This document shows, piece by piece, positions 29,624 through 38,663 of a stretch of 64,000 bases of DNA (position 1 is its first letter; every line of letters begins with the position of its first letter). The position numbers and the translations under genes are program-made. The notes beneath the pieces were generated by a model that saw only the letters and a program-made list of their open reading frames with translations, made no database searches and had not been told where the DNA came from. This DNA comes from Burkholderiales bacterium (GTDB lineage Bacteria; Pseudomonadota; Gammaproteobacteria; Burkholderiales; SG8-39): positions 70,094-134,093 of the forward strand of contig JADGRQ010000005.1 of assembly GCA_017880775.1 (NCBI GenBank). Direction: 5' to 3'.

Positions 29624-31339
29624 GTGCGGTTGAACTTCTTATCCGTCGCCTGGGTCGCGCTGCTGCTGGCGATCCTCGCGTTCCTCGTCGTGTATCCGGT
29701 GCTGATGCTGCTGCTGGGCGCGCTCACCGACACCAACCCGGTGGTCGACGGTTTCGGCGTATTCCGGCTCTCGGTCGAGAACTTCACTACCGTATTGACC
29801 AATCCGAACGTCGGCGAGGCGCTCGCCAACACGCTCATCGCCTGCGGCGGCGGCACGGTGGTCGCGGTGGTGATCGGACTTGCATTTTCCTGGATCGTGG
29901 TGCGCACCAACACGCCGTGCAAGCGATTCCTCGCGGCGGCGAGCATCCTGCCGCTGTTCGCGCCGCCGCTGGTGGCCGGCGTCGCCTGGGTGATCCTCGG
30001 TTCGCCCAAGACCGGGCTCATCAACACGCTCTTCAAGTGGGTGAACCTCGACTGGCGCGTCGACTTCTATACCCTGGGCGGGCTGGTGTTCGTGTTCGGC
30101 ATCTATTACGCGCCTTACGTGTACATGTTCACCGCCTCGGCGCTGCGCAATATGGATCCGAGCCTCGAGGAGGCCGCCGAGGTTTCCGGCGCCAGCGCGT
30201 TCGCCACGCTGTTCTCGGTCACCTTCCCGCTGATCATGCCGGCCATCATCTCCGGCACGCTGCTGTCGTTCATCGTGATGCTCGGCATCTACGGCATTCC
30301 GGCGGTGCTCGGTGCGCCGACCAACATCAACGTGCTCACGACCTACATCTTCAAGCTCACCAACTGGTCGCCGCCGCTCTACAACACCGCCGCGGCGGTC
30401 GCGATCATCCTGATGGTCGTGACCGGGCTGCTGGTATATCTGCAGCAGAAGGTGCTGACCGGGCGCAGCTACACCACGGTCGCCGGCAAGGCCTTCCGCC
30501 CGCGCAGCGTCGATCTCGGACCCTGGCGCTGGCCGGTCCTTGGGCTGGCCGTGCTCTACCTGTGCATCGTCGTCGTGCTGCCGCTGCTCGCGCTGATCGT
30601 GGCGGCGTTCCGCAAGTTCATGTTCATCCGCGACGCCGCGAGCCTCGTCGATCTGCGCCAGTATTCGATGGTCCATTTCGACAGCATCTTCGACAATCCG
30701 CTCACGCTGCGCTCGATCTACAACGCAGTCGAGGTCGGGCTGATCACGGCCCTGACAGGCGGCATCCTAGCGTTTGCGATCGGCTACACGATCTACCGCA
30801 CCCGGGCGCCGGGCCGGCGCACGATCGATCTGCTGTCGACCCTGCCGGTCGCGATTCCGGGCCTGGTGATCGGCGTGGCCTACCTGTGGGCGTGGATCGG
30901 GCTCCCCGGCGGCCTGTACGGCACGATCTGGATCCTCGCGCTCGCCTTCATCGCCCGCTTCATGCCGGACACGGTCAAGGCGCTTTCGACCTCGTTCCTG
31001 CAGATCCACCGCGAGCTGGAGGAAGCGGCGTGGCTCTGCGGCAAGGGCATGCTCGGCACCATCCGCACCATCATGCTGCCGCTCGCGAGCCCCGGGGTGA
31101 TTGCCGCCATGACCCTTCTGTTCGTGCTGTCGATCCGCGAGCTCGGCTCCTCGCTGTTTCTCTACACCAGCAACACCATGGTAATGTCGGTGTTGCTTCT
31201 CGACTATTACGAAGGCGGCAATATCGGCAAGACCGCCGCGTTCAGCCTGGTGCAGACGGTGCTCCTTGGCGTGCTGATCGGCTTCGCCAATTGGCTCTCC
31301 AGAGGGGCGTCGCAGGCCAGCGTTGGGCGCACAGGGTGA
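29624..31339 (+). CDS. ABC transporter permease, duplicated FbpB/AfuB iron type
   Basis: A 571-residue permease with two binding-protein-dependent transport domains fused in tandem, about 12 membrane segments, as in Fe3+ importers of the FbpB class. EAA-type loops are visible as EEAAEVSGASAFATLFSVTFPLIMP in the first half and LEEAAWLCGKGMLGTIRTIMLPLASP in the second. The start is a GTG at 29624 without a strong ribosome site. The binding protein follows 25 nt after its stop and the ATPase gene completes the importer. Iron is the family's usual substrate, but organic solutes are also known. Confidence 0.9.
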   Translation: MRLNFLSVAWVALLLAILAFLVVYPVLMLLLGALTDTNPVVDGFGVFRLSVENFTTVLTNPNVGEALANTLIACGGGTVVAVVIGLAFSWIVVRTNTPCKRFLAAASILPLFAPPLVAGVAWVILGSPKTGLINTLFKWVNLDWRVDFYTLGGLVFVFGIYYAPYVYMFTASALRNMDPSLEEAAEVSGASAFATLFSVTFPLIMPAIISGTLLSFIVMLGIYGIPAVLGAPTNINVLTTYIFKLTNWSPPLYNTAAAVAIILMVVTGLLVYLQQKVLTGRSYTTVAGKAFRPRSVDLGPWRWPVLGLAVLYLCIVVVLPLLALIVAAFRKFMFIRDAASLVDLRQYSMVHFDSIFDNPLTLRSIYNAVEVGLITALTGGILAFAIGYTIYRTRAPGRRTIDLLSTLPVAIPGLVIGVAYLWAWIGLPGGLYGTIWILALAFIARFMPDTVKALSTSFLQIHRELEEAAWLCGKGMLGTIRTIMLPLASPGVIAAMTLLFVLSIRELGSSLFLYTSNTMVMSVLLLDYYEGGNIGKTAAFSLVQTVLLGVLIGFANWLSRGASQASVGRTG

Positions 31340-31364
31340 ATCGAAGACAACTGGAGGAATGCCA

Positions 31365-32393
31365 ATGTTCACAAAGTTAGCTGTCATCGGCGGGCTCGCC
31401 GCGCTGGTCGCGGTGGGCGCGTCACCGGCGTTCGCGCAAAAGGAGTTCGGCTCGCCCGAGCTGATCGCCGCCGCGAAGAAGGAGGGGAAGCTGGTCTATT
31501 ACACGGCGAACTTCGCCGAGGTGGAGCAGGAGGTCATCAAGGCCTTCAACAAGCGCTTCCCCGAGGTCAAGGTCGAGATGGTTCGCGCGCCGGGCGGGCA
31601 GCTCATCACCCGCGTGAAAACCGAGGCTGCGGCCGGCAAGCTCTCCGCCGACGTGATCGATCATTCCGACCGCGCCCTCATGATCGGGCTCGTGGATCTT
31701 TTCCAGGACTACGCACCCCCGAACGGCGCCGACTACCGGCCGGACGCGCTAATTTCGCCCAAACTGTGGCCGCGCGCCACGATTGTCTGGTCGATCGCCT
31801 ACAACACCGAACTGGTGAAGAATCCGCCCAGGAGCTGGATGGATCTGACCAAGCCCGAATACGGCAACAAGCAGATCGGTCAGGTGTTCGCGGCGTCGGG
31901 CGGCACGACCTGGACTCGGATCATGTTCGAGCGGCAGGTGCTGGGCGAGGATTACTGGAAGAAGCAGGCGGCGACGAACCCGGTGCTATATCCCTCGGGA
32001 GCGCCGACGTCCGATTCGCTGGTCCGCGGGGAAATCTCGATCGCGCCGCTGCTCTACAACATCGTCTACACCAAGAAAAAGGCCGGCGCGCCGATTCAGA
32101 TCTTCTTCCCGCCGGAGGGTGCACCGGTCAATCCGTACGCGAGCGGCATCCCGAAGACCGCAACGCACCCGAACGCGGCGAAGCTGTTCCTCAACTGGAA
32201 CCTCTCGGTGGAGGGCCAGACCTTCATGATCAAGGAACTGGGCAACCTTACGTCGCTCAAGACGGTGCCGGTCTATCCCGAAGGGTTCGATCCCAAGGTG
32301 GTCAAGGTGTGGCTGCCGAAATTCGAGGATTACGTAAAGCTGCACTCCGCCTGGGTCGAGGAGTGGAACAAGACCTACAACTACCGCCAGTGA
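31365..32393 (+). CDS. extracellular solute-binding protein, family 1 (Fe3+-type)
   Basis: A 342-residue periplasmic binding protein. A Sec signal peptide ends in SPAFA-Q near residue 25. The mature N-terminus SPELIAAAKKEGKLVYYTA is characteristic of Fe3+/2-aminoethylphosphonate/putrescine-like binding proteins. Start chosen at 31365 because a GGAGG at 31353-31357 lies 7 nt upstream; the ATG at 31359 is too close. It lies between its permease and ATPase genes. The paired tyrosines that coordinate ferric iron in FbpA cannot be placed with confidence, so the substrate remains open. Confidence 0.88.
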   Translation: MFTKLAVIGGLAALVAVGASPAFAQKEFGSPELIAAAKKEGKLVYYTANFAEVEQEVIKAFNKRFPEVKVEMVRAPGGQLITRVKTEAAAGKLSADVIDHSDRALMIGLVDLFQDYAPPNGADYRPDALISPKLWPRATIVWSIAYNTELVKNPPRSWMDLTKPEYGNKQIGQVFAASGGTTWTRIMFERQVLGEDYWKKQAATNPVLYPSGAPTSDSLVRGEISIAPLLYNIVYTKKKAGAPIQIFFPPEGAPVNPYASGIPKTATHPNAAKLFLNWNLSVEGQTFMIKELGNLTSLKTVPVYPEGFDPKVVKVWLPKFEDYVKLHSAWVEEWNKTYNYRQ

Positions 32394-32403
32394 CCGGCGG
32401 CGG

Positions 32404-33519
32404 ATGACAGGCAAGATACCGGCGACGCTCGACGTCGCCGGGCTGCGCAAGCAGTTCTCGGTCGGCCGGCCCGCGATCGATGGCGTGAGTTTCGCCGTGC
32501 CCCCCGGCGAGATCGTGGTCCTGCTCGGACCGTCGGGCTGCGGCAAGACCACCACGCTGCGCTGCGTCGCCGGGCTCGAGTATCCGACCGAAGGAACGAT
32601 CAGCATCGCCGGCCGGATCGTATCGTCGCCCGCGCAAGGTATTCTCGTGCCGCCGCGGCTGCGCGACCTCGGCATGGTGTTTCAGTCCTACGCGGTGTGG
32701 CCGCACATGACGGTGCGGCAAAACGTGGTCTACCCGCTGAAGCACCGCAAGACCGGGCGCGCCGAAGCTCTGCGCAAGGTCGACGAGGTGCTGGCGCTGG
32801 TCGGCCTGTCGGAATACGCCGAGCGGCCGGTGGTCGCGCTCTCGGGCGGCCAGATGCAGCGCGTCGCGCTCGCGCGCAGCATCGTCTACCGACCGCAGCT
32901 TCTGCTGCTCGACGAACCGTTGTCCAATCTCGATGCGAAGCTGCGGCTGCGGCTGCGCGACGATTTGCGCCGGATCCTCAAACAGACCGGCATGACGGCG
33001 CTCTACGTCACCCACGACCAGGCCGAGGCCGTGGTGATCGGCGACCGCATCGGCGTGATGCGCGACGGCAAGCTGCTGCAGATGGGGTCGCCGGACGAGA
33101 TCTATAACCGGCCGGCCGATCTGTTCGTCGCCAATTTCACCGGCGCCACCAACGAGCTCACCGGCACGCTGGTGGAGCGCAACGGCGCGTTCGGCGTGGT
33201 CGATCTCGGCAACGGGCAGCGCGCCGAAGCGGCGCTCATCCACGCACTCGGGCCGGGTGAAAAGGTGCGCATCGCGCTGCGGCCGGAGAACATCGCCATC
33301 GGAAAGCACGACGGTTCCAATTCATTTCACGCCCGCATCCTCGATCGCCGCTATCAGGGCACGCAGACCATTTATGATATCGACCTGTTCGGCCGCCGCC
33401 TGGAAGTGCTCGAGCTCGGGACGGCGGCGCGCCACGAGGTCGGCGTCGATGCGCCGGTATCGCTGCCGCGCACGATCTGCTGGGCCTACCGCGACGAAGG
33501 TCCCCTGACCAACCAATAG
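32404..33519 (+). CDS. ABC transporter ATP-binding protein, FbpC/PotA type
   Basis: A 371-residue ATPase: Walker A LLGPSGCGKTTT near residue 40, signature LSGGQMQRVALARS, Walker B LLLLDEPLSNLDAKL and an H-loop histidine in YVTHDQAEA. Residues about 240-371 form a TOBE-type regulatory domain (RIALRPENIAIG). It starts 10 nt after the binding-protein stop and energises the fused permease. The dehydrogenase gene begins 23 nt later and is probably in the same transcript. Confidence 0.92.
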   Translation: MTGKIPATLDVAGLRKQFSVGRPAIDGVSFAVPPGEIVVLLGPSGCGKTTTLRCVAGLEYPTEGTISIAGRIVSSPAQGILVPPRLRDLGMVFQSYAVWPHMTVRQNVVYPLKHRKTGRAEALRKVDEVLALVGLSEYAERPVVALSGGQMQRVALARSIVYRPQLLLLDEPLSNLDAKLRLRLRDDLRRILKQTGMTALYVTHDQAEAVVIGDRIGVMRDGKLLQMGSPDEIYNRPADLFVANFTGATNELTGTLVERNGAFGVVDLGNGQRAEAALIHALGPGEKVRIALRPENIAIGKHDGSNSFHARILDRRYQGTQTIYDIDLFGRRLEVLELGTAARHEVGVDAPVSLPRTICWAYRDEGPLTNQ

Positions 33520-33542
33520 CCAACCCATAGGACGAGACTGCC

Positions 33543-34976
33543 ATGTACCCAAACACCTTGCTTTTCATCGACGGCGCCTGGTGCGCGGCCGCCTCCGGCC
33601 GCACGCTGCCCGTCATGAACCCGGCCACCGGCAAGCAGATCGGCACGCTCGCCCACGCCGAGCGCCCCGACCTCGACCGCGCGCTCGAAGCCGCGAAGAA
33701 GGGCTTCGCGGTCTGGCGCAAGGTCTCGGCCTTCGATCGCTCGAAGATCATGCGCAAGGCGGCCAACCTGATGCGCGAGCGGGCCGACACGATCGCGCCG
33801 CTATTGACCATGGAGCAAGGCAAGACGCTCGCCGAAGCCAAGGGCGAAATCCTCGCCGGCGCCGACGTGATCGACTGGTTCGCCGAAGAGGCGCGCCGCA
33901 CCTACGGACGGGTGATCCCGGCGCGCGCGGAAGGCGTCTACCAGCTGGTGATCAAGGAGCCCGTGGGGCCGGTGGCGGCGTTCACGCCGTGGAATTTCCC
34001 GATCAACCAGGCGGTGAGGAAACTCTCCGCGGCGCTGGCGGCGGGCTGCTCGATCATCGTCAAGGCGCCCGAGGAGACCCCGGCCTCCCCCGCCGAACTG
34101 GTCCGTGCCTACGCCGACGCCGGCGTTCCCGCAGGCGTGGTCAACCTGGTCTACGGCGTCCCGGCCGAGATTTCGAGCTACCTGATTCCGCACCCGGTGA
34201 TCCGCAAGATCTCGTTCACCGGTTCCACCGTCGTCGGCAAGCAGCTCGCCGCGCTCGCCGGCCAGCACATGAAGCGCGTCACCATGGAACTCGGCGGGCA
34301 CGCGCCGGTGATCATCTTCGACGACGCCGACGTCGATGTCGCCGCCAGGACCATGGCCTTCAGCAAATACCGCAACGCCGGACAGGTGTGCGTTTCGCCG
34401 ACCCGATTTCTGGTGCAGGAAGGGATCTACAACAGCTTCGTCGACAAGTTCGTCGAGGCGACCAAGACCCTCAAGGTCGGCAACGGCCTCGAGGCCAGTT
34501 CGACCATGGGCGCGCTCGCCAACCCGCGCCGCTCGCGCGCGATGGAAGTGAACGTCGAGGACGCGCAAAAGCACGGCGGCAAAGTGCGCACCGGCGGCCA
34601 CCGCATCGGCAACGAAGGCAATTTCTTCGAGCCGACCGTCATCACCGAGCTGCCCAACGACGCCAAGGCGATGAACGAGGAGCCCTTCGGCCCGATGGCC
34701 GTGATCAACCCGTTCAAGAGCTTCGATGACGCGGTGAAGGAAGCCAACCGCCTGCCCTTCGGGCTCGCGGCCTACGCGTGGACCCGCTCGGCCAAAACCG
34801 CCAATGCGATCGCCTCATCCGTCGAGACCGGCATGATCACCATCAACCACCTCGGCCTGGCGTTGCCCGAGGTGCCGTTCGGCGGGGTCAAGGATTCAGG
34901 CTACGGCTCGGAGGGCGGCAGCGAGGCGATCGAGGCCTACCTGAATCCGAAGTTCGTTTCGCAGGCGGGGTTATGA
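33543..34976 (+). CDS. NAD(P)-dependent succinate-semialdehyde dehydrogenase-like aldehyde dehydrogenase
   Basis: A 477-residue aldehyde dehydrogenase with all catalytic features: TPWNFPINQ near residue 147, the general-base glutamate E249 in MELGGHAP and the nucleophile C283 in [11 protein letters not shown]. Overall sequence is closest in style to GabD/SSADH-type enzymes, oxidising a short semialdehyde to the acid. Placement directly behind the ABC importer suggests that the imported compound or its product may be an amine yielding a semialdehyde; this is inference. Its last 6 nt overlap the convergent hepT gene end. Confidence 0.88.
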   Translation: MYPNTLLFIDGAWCAAASGRTLPVMNPATGKQIGTLAHAERPDLDRALEAAKKGFAVWRKVSAFDRSKIMRKAANLMRERADTIAPLLTMEQGKTLAEAKGEILAGADVIDWFAEEARRTYGRVIPARAEGVYQLVIKEPVGPVAAFTPWNFPINQAVRKLSAALAAGCSIIVKAPEETPASPAELVRAYADAGVPAGVVNLVYGVPAEISSYLIPHPVIRKISFTGSTVVGKQLAALAGQHMKRVTMELGGHAPVIIFDDADVDVAARTMAFSKYRNAGQVCVSPTRFLVQEGIYNSFVDKFVEATKTLKVGNGLEASSTMGALANPRRSRAMEVNVEDAQKHGGKVRTGGHRIGNEGNFFEPTVITELPNDAKAMNEEPFGPMAVINPFKSFDDAVKEANRLPFGLAAYAWTRSAKTANAIASSVETGMITINHLGLALPEVPFGGVKDSGYGSEGGSEAIEAYLNPKFVSQAGL

Positions 34977-35396
34977 ATCCAGCGTCTTGAGAACTGCCTT
35001 GCCGAAGGCGGCGAGATCGCGTGTGCCGGTGCGTATGACCTGCATCACGATCTTCCAGTCCACCTCGGTGTATTCGTGCACCAGGACATTGCGAAATCCC
35101 GCCGCGCGCTGAAGCCGTTCGGCGAGACTGCGCTCCAGCAGCCCGCGCTTCGCGAGCTCCCCGAACGCTTCTCCCGCCGTCGTGGGAACCCCGCCGTGTG
35201 CGCCGCATACGTGGAATGCAACATCGATGCAGGTCTGGATGGCGACCTCCAGATTGCGTGCAAGGATGTCCTGCAGGTCCTCATCGGCGGCAAGCGCCTT
35301 GACCGAGGGCGGTCGCCTGGCTTCGATGCGGCGCAACCTGCGCGACAGTTCGCGCAACCGCGCGTCGATAACGGCCGAGTCTGCCGGGGCCGTCAC
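34971..35396 (-). CDS. HepT-like (DUF86) toxin of a type VII toxin-antitoxin pair
   Basis: A 141-residue all-helical protein with the HEPN-type motif Rx4HxY: R102, H107 and Y109 in RNVLVHEY. HepT toxins act as RNases, and MntA antitoxins neutralise them by adding AMP to the motif's tyrosine. The GTG start overlaps the antitoxin stop by four bases (GTGA), so the two are co-translated with antitoxin first. It converges on the aldehyde dehydrogenase gene. The motif is intact, so an active toxin is expected. Confidence 0.88.
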   Translation of the reverse strand: MTAPADSAVIDARLRELSRRLRRIEARRPPSVKALAADEDLQDILARNLEVAIQTCIDVAFHVCGAHGGVPTTAGEAFGELAKRGLLERSLAERLQRAAGFRNVLVHEYTEVDWKIVMQVIRTGTRDLAAFGKAVLKTLDS

Positions 35397-35914
35397 GCGA
35401 ACAGCCCTGCCCGGGCGGCGCGCGCCGCGATTGCGGCGCTGATCCGGTCATCCTCCGAGCGCTGCACCCTGGTGATCATGCGCTGGCGGGCGGCCACACG
35501 CTCGCAGAGAATTTCGGCCCCGCCCAGCGCGCGCGCGAGGATCAGTCCGCCGGCCGAATCCAGGTCGACCAGGTCGACGCTGCGACCCGCGACGTCCGCG
35601 ACGATGCCGATCACCGCCATGCGCAGGTCGGAACTCATCGGCTTGCCGAAACTGACTGCGACGTCGATGTCGCTGTCCACGCGCGCCTCGCCCCGGGCCA
35701 CCGATCCGAATACCGTGGCATAGACCGCACCGGCCACCCGCAGGCGGCTCGCGAGGCGTTCCTCCATGCTTTGGGGCTGCGCCGCGAAATCCTTGGGGGC
35801 GACGACGTACGCGACGATGCGTCCGTGGCGTTCGATTGCGACCGGGGCGTGCGTGCATGCTTCGAGCAACTGGCCGAAGCGGTTCTTGGCGGCGGTGGCG
35901 TCGAACATTTTCAT
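35393..35914 (-). CDS. fusion antitoxin: Phd/YefM-like DNA-binding head plus MntA nucleotidyltransferase
   Basis: A 173-residue two-domain protein. Residues 1-45 (MKMFDATAAKNRFGQLLEAC, then VAIERHGRIVAYVV) match the N-terminal DNA-binding part of Phd/YefM antitoxins and resemble the stand-alone antitoxin at 45592-45891. Residues about 55-150 form a minimal nucleotidyltransferase with the exact GSx10DxD motif (G70, S71, D82, D84) and a third acidic site near VDLVDLD. MntA proteins AMPylate HepT. Here a Phd head could add autoregulation through the palindrome 7 nt upstream. The domain boundary is by eye. Confidence 0.85.
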   Translation of the reverse strand: MKMFDATAAKNRFGQLLEACTHAPVAIERHGRIVAYVVAPKDFAAQPQSMEERLASRLRVAGAVYATVFGSVARGEARVDSDIDVAVSFGKPMSSDLRMAVIGIVADVAGRSVDLVDLDSAGGLILARALGGAEILCERVAARQRMITRVQRSEDDRISAAIAARAARAGLFA

Positions 35915-35920
35915 GGATCA

Positions 35921-35949
35921 ATTTTAGCTAAATTAGCTAAAACCGTCCA
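35921..35949 (-). promoter_or_regulatory. 21-bp perfect palindrome and promoter of the Phd-MntA/HepT operon
   Basis: At 35922-35942 the arms TTTTAGCTAA and TTAGCTAAAA flank a single A, a perfect 10+1+10 palindrome. On the minus strand TGGACG (35949-35944) and TAAAAT (35926-35921) sit 17 nt apart as a -35/-10 pair, with the palindrome filling the spacer and the -10. TAAAAT ends 6 nt before the antitoxin ATG and no Shine-Dalgarno is present, so the transcript may be leaderless. This is a classic position for an autoregulatory antitoxin operator. Confidence 0.7.
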
Positions 35950-35958
35950 GATTGCTGC

Positions 35959-36006
35959 CAAAAAGAAAACCCGGCTCGTTCCCCTCGAGCACGCGCAAGG
36001 GGGAAA
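35959..36006 (-). terminator. probable rho-independent terminator of the Spy-like gene
   Basis: On the minus strand, 19 nt after the stop codon, an imperfect stem pairs TTTCCCCC with AGGGGAA, with an alternative GCTCG/CGAGC stem inside it, and is followed by GGGTTTTCTTTTT. The T-rich tail on this strand supports termination before the toxin-antitoxin promoter. Confidence 0.5.
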
Positions 36007-36024
36007 CGGCGGGGTGTGCGGCGG

Positions 36025-36561
36025 TCAGCCTGCCGAGCGCATGCCGTGATGCGGGAATCCGCCGCGATGGCCGCGCGGAGCGAGCACCTCGTCGGCGACG
36101 GCCTTCTGTTCGGGCGACAGCGCGGCATAGAGCGGCTTCTGCACCGAAAGCTGTTCGTTCAGCCGCGCGATCGCAGCGGCGTGGCGTTGTTGCTGACGCT
36201 CCATCCTGTCGATGACCGTCGGCTTCTCGCGCGGGCTACGCTCCATCATGTGCGCGTGCCGGGCCTTCATCTGCTTGTCCTGCCCGGCGGCCTGCATGCG
36301 CGCCACATCGGCAAACGCGTTCCACTGCGCCTGCTGCGCATCGGTGATCTTCAATGCCGTCTTCACGTAGGCAAGCCGCGCTTCGACCCGCTCGCTGGGC
36401 AGGCTGAACGCACGTTTCTCGTGATGATGCCGGGCGTCCGCGTCCATATGGGTCTGGGCCGTACCCGGGGCGGGGGGAGTGGCCGTCTGGGCCGTTGCCA
36501 GCGAGAGGGACGCAGCCGTGAAGCCGATGGAAACCAGGGTGCTCGCAATTAGCTTGTTCAC
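36025..36561 (-). CDS. Spy/CpxP-like LTXXQ-motif periplasmic protein
   Basis: A 178-residue secreted protein: signal peptide of about 24 residues ending ATA-Q, a His-rich stretch (DADARHHHEKR), then a helical domain with two LTXXQ-type motifs, ITDAQ near residue 73 and LSPEQ near residue 149. Members act as ATP-independent periplasmic chaperones or stress sensors. The start is GTG at 36561 with GGAGG 8 nt upstream. An RstA-like box lies about 100 nt upstream, consistent with envelope-stress two-component control. His/Met/Gln-rich composition may also bind metal. Confidence 0.82.
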   Translation of the reverse strand: MNKLIASTLVSIGFTAASLSLATAQTATPPAPGTAQTHMDADARHHHEKRAFSLPSERVEARLAYVKTALKITDAQQAQWNAFADVARMQAAGQDKQMKARHAHMMERSPREKPTVIDRMERQQQRHAAAIARLNEQLSVQKPLYAALSPEQKAVADEVLAPRGHRGGFPHHGMRSAG

Positions 36562-36656
36562 GTTGAACCTCCAGAATGTGGTTGGTCAGTCTATCCCCGG
36601 GACGCCGAGGTGGACATGGATACAGACCCTGCCCGGGCGTCTCCCGTTCCGCGCTC

Positions 36657-36718
36657 CGGTGTAACAGTTTGTATTGCGCGGAGCGGGTTAACGCACGACT
36701 GCGAGAAAGGTTACACCG
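36657..36718. promoter_or_regulatory. 9-bp inverted repeat with RstA-like box
   Basis: CGGTGTAAC (36657-36665) and GTTACACCG (36710-36718) are perfect inverted arms 44 nt apart, in the 208-nt gap upstream of the Spy-like gene. The minus strand of 36660-36673 reads TACAAACTGTTACA, keeping the TACA...GTTACA ends of the OmpR-family RstA consensus with two central mismatches. It may be a response-regulator operator. The cognate regulator is not in the window. Confidence 0.4.
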
Positions 36719-36769
36719 CCTTCCCGGGTGCGCCGCCGCCGCGGCGCGGGCGGGCCGCCCGCATCGCGC

Positions 36770-37651
36770 TCATCCCAGCGCCAGCGCCATCACGCCGAAG
36801 GCGATGCAGGCCGCGCCGGCGATGCGCAGTCCGCGATCGCCCTCGCCCAGCAGGTGACCGCCGATCAGCGCGGCAAACAGCATCGACACTTCGCGCGCCG
36901 GGGCCACGTGCGACAGCGGCGCCACCTGCATTGCGTAGAGCACCAGCACGTAGCCGACCGGGCTGATGGTCGCCACCACCAGCGCGTACTTCCATTGCCG
37001 GCGCCAGAGAACGGCCGCAGCCGCGCGGTCGCGCAGCACGGAAGGCAGCAGCAGCGGCAGGCGCACGAAATTTCCGAAGTAGTCGATCAGAATCGGTGAC
37101 ATCAGCAGCAGCTTGACCGCATATCCATCCACCACCGTATAGCCGGCGATGAACACACCGGTCAGCAGGCCGTAGGCCATGCCCTTGTGCACCATCGCTT
37201 TCTTTGCCGAGTTCTGCGCGACGCGAAACAAGGCCGGGCCGCCGGCGATCATAAACACCCCTGCGACCACGGCGATGACGCCCAGCACCCCGAATCCAGT
37301 GATGCGTTCACCCAGCAGGAGGATCGCCACCACCGACGACAGCAAAGGTCCCGAGCCGCGCGCCATCGGATACACCACCGTCAGGTCCGCTTTGCGATAG
37401 CCGCGCAGCAGGATGACGTAGTAGAGCACGTGCAGCACGCCGCTGACGAAAATGAAAACCCATTCGGTAGCGCCCCACGCGGGCACGATGTTCCACCCCA
37501 CCCAGATCCCGACGGGCGCCCAGACGAGCATCATCAGCAGGCTGCTGAACGCGGCAAAGCGCGCATCGCCGCCGGCCTTCTTGGCGGCGATGTTCCAGAT
37601 CGCGTGGATGAGGCCCGCGAGGATGACGAGCGCGAGCGCCGAGGCAGGCAC
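36770..37651 (-). CDS. EamA/DMT-superfamily transporter
   Basis: A 293-residue protein with ten predicted membrane helices in two EamA halves, beginning LALVILAGLIHAIWNIAAKKAG, a typical EamA first helix, and with the AYGLLTGVFIAGYTVVDG repeat start near residue 160. DMT exporters move amino acids, nucleosides or other metabolites; the substrate is unknown. The start is a GTG at 37651. It is divergent from the Bug-protein gene with 46 nt between starts. Confidence 0.87.
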   Translation of the reverse strand: MPASALALVILAGLIHAIWNIAAKKAGGDARFAAFSSLLMMLVWAPVGIWVGWNIVPAWGATEWVFIFVSGVLHVLYYVILLRGYRKADLTVVYPMARGSGPLLSSVVAILLLGERITGFGVLGVIAVVAGVFMIAGGPALFRVAQNSAKKAMVHKGMAYGLLTGVFIAGYTVVDGYAVKLLLMSPILIDYFGNFVRLPLLLPSVLRDRAAAAVLWRRQWKYALVVATISPVGYVLVLYAMQVAPLSHVAPAREVSMLFAALIGGHLLGEGDRGLRIAGAACIAFGVMALALG

Positions 37652-37697
37652 CGGTCGATTTTAACGTCCGGCCCGTTCTGCTCGTAGAATCGGCTGC

Positions 37698-38663
37698 ATG
37701 AAATTCCTCCGTTTCGCTGCGTTGGTCGCCGTCCTCGCGCCTGGCGCGGCGACATCGCAGGCCGCCGATTTCCCCGAACGCCCGTTGCAGATCGTCACGC
37801 CGTATGCGGCTGGCGGCGGGCTCGATACCATCACGCGCACGCTCGCGCTGCGCCTGACTGCGCTCTGGGGCCAGCAAGTCATCGTCGACAACCGTCCGGG
37901 CGCGGGCAGCACCATAGGCACCGCATTTGCCGCGAAAGCGCGGCCCGACGGCTACACGCTGCTGGTAGGCTCGACGCCCCTCGGGATCGCTCCGGTGGTC
38001 TATCCCAATCTCGCCTACGATGCGCGGCGCGACTTTGCGCCCATCAGCTTGATCGGCACCACGCCTGAAGTGCTGGTGGTCAACCCGGGCCTCGGTGCAG
38101 GCACGACGGCCGAGCTGGTCGCGCTCGCCAGACCGGGTGCGCGCACGCTGAGTTTCGGCTCGGCCGGTTCCGGCACCCTCGCCCACCTGGCCGCAGAAGC
38201 GTTCAATCGCCGGGCAGGTCTTGGCGGAACACATATTCCGTACAAGGGCAGCAATCCCGCGCTGGTGGACCTGATCGGCGGGCAGATTGACTGGGTCTTC
38301 GATACGCCGACGGCGGTCCTGCCGCATGTGCGATCCGGCAAGCTGCGCGCGCTGGCCGTCGCTGCCGCCCAGCGCTCGCCGCAACTGCCGAATGTGCCGA
38401 CGCTCGGCGAGGCGGGCTACCCGGAGCTCGACTTTCGCATCTGGATGGCCCTGCTCGCTCCGGCGGGAACGCCGGACGCTGTCCTGCGCCGCATCGAGAG
38501 CGGCATCGCCGAAATCATGCGCGACTCCGCCCTGCGCGCCAGCCTGACCACGCAGGGTTGGGACATCATCGGCAGCAGCTCGCGCGAATTCGCCGCGTTT
38601 CTGGAACTCGAACTGGCCAAGCTCGCTGCGGCCGCCCGGGCAGCCGGCGTCAAAGCGGACTAG
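37698..38663 (+). CDS. Bug/TctC-type tripartite tricarboxylate transporter substrate-binding protein
   Basis: A 321-residue periplasmic binding protein. The signal peptide ends near SQAAD (residue 23-24). The family signatures are clear: FPERPLQIVTPYAAGGGLDTITR at the mature N-terminus, VDNRPGAGSTIGTAFAAKARPDGYTLL, and PYKGSNPALVDLIGGQIDWVFD near residue 185. Bug proteins bind carboxylates or amides, and many are encoded far from TctAB membrane partners, as here. Its end overlaps the convergent isomerase-like gene by 14 nt. Confidence 0.93.
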   Translation: MKFLRFAALVAVLAPGAATSQAADFPERPLQIVTPYAAGGGLDTITRTLALRLTALWGQQVIVDNRPGAGSTIGTAFAAKARPDGYTLLVGSTPLGIAPVVYPNLAYDARRDFAPISLIGTTPEVLVVNPGLGAGTTAELVALARPGARTLSFGSAGSGTLAHLAAEAFNRRAGLGGTHIPYKGSNPALVDLIGGQIDWVFDTPTAVLPHVRSGKLRALAVAAAQRSPQLPNVPTLGEAGYPELDFRIWMALLAPAGTPDAVLRRIESGIAEIMRDSALRASLTTQGWDIIGSSSREFAAFLELELAKLAAAARAAGVKAD

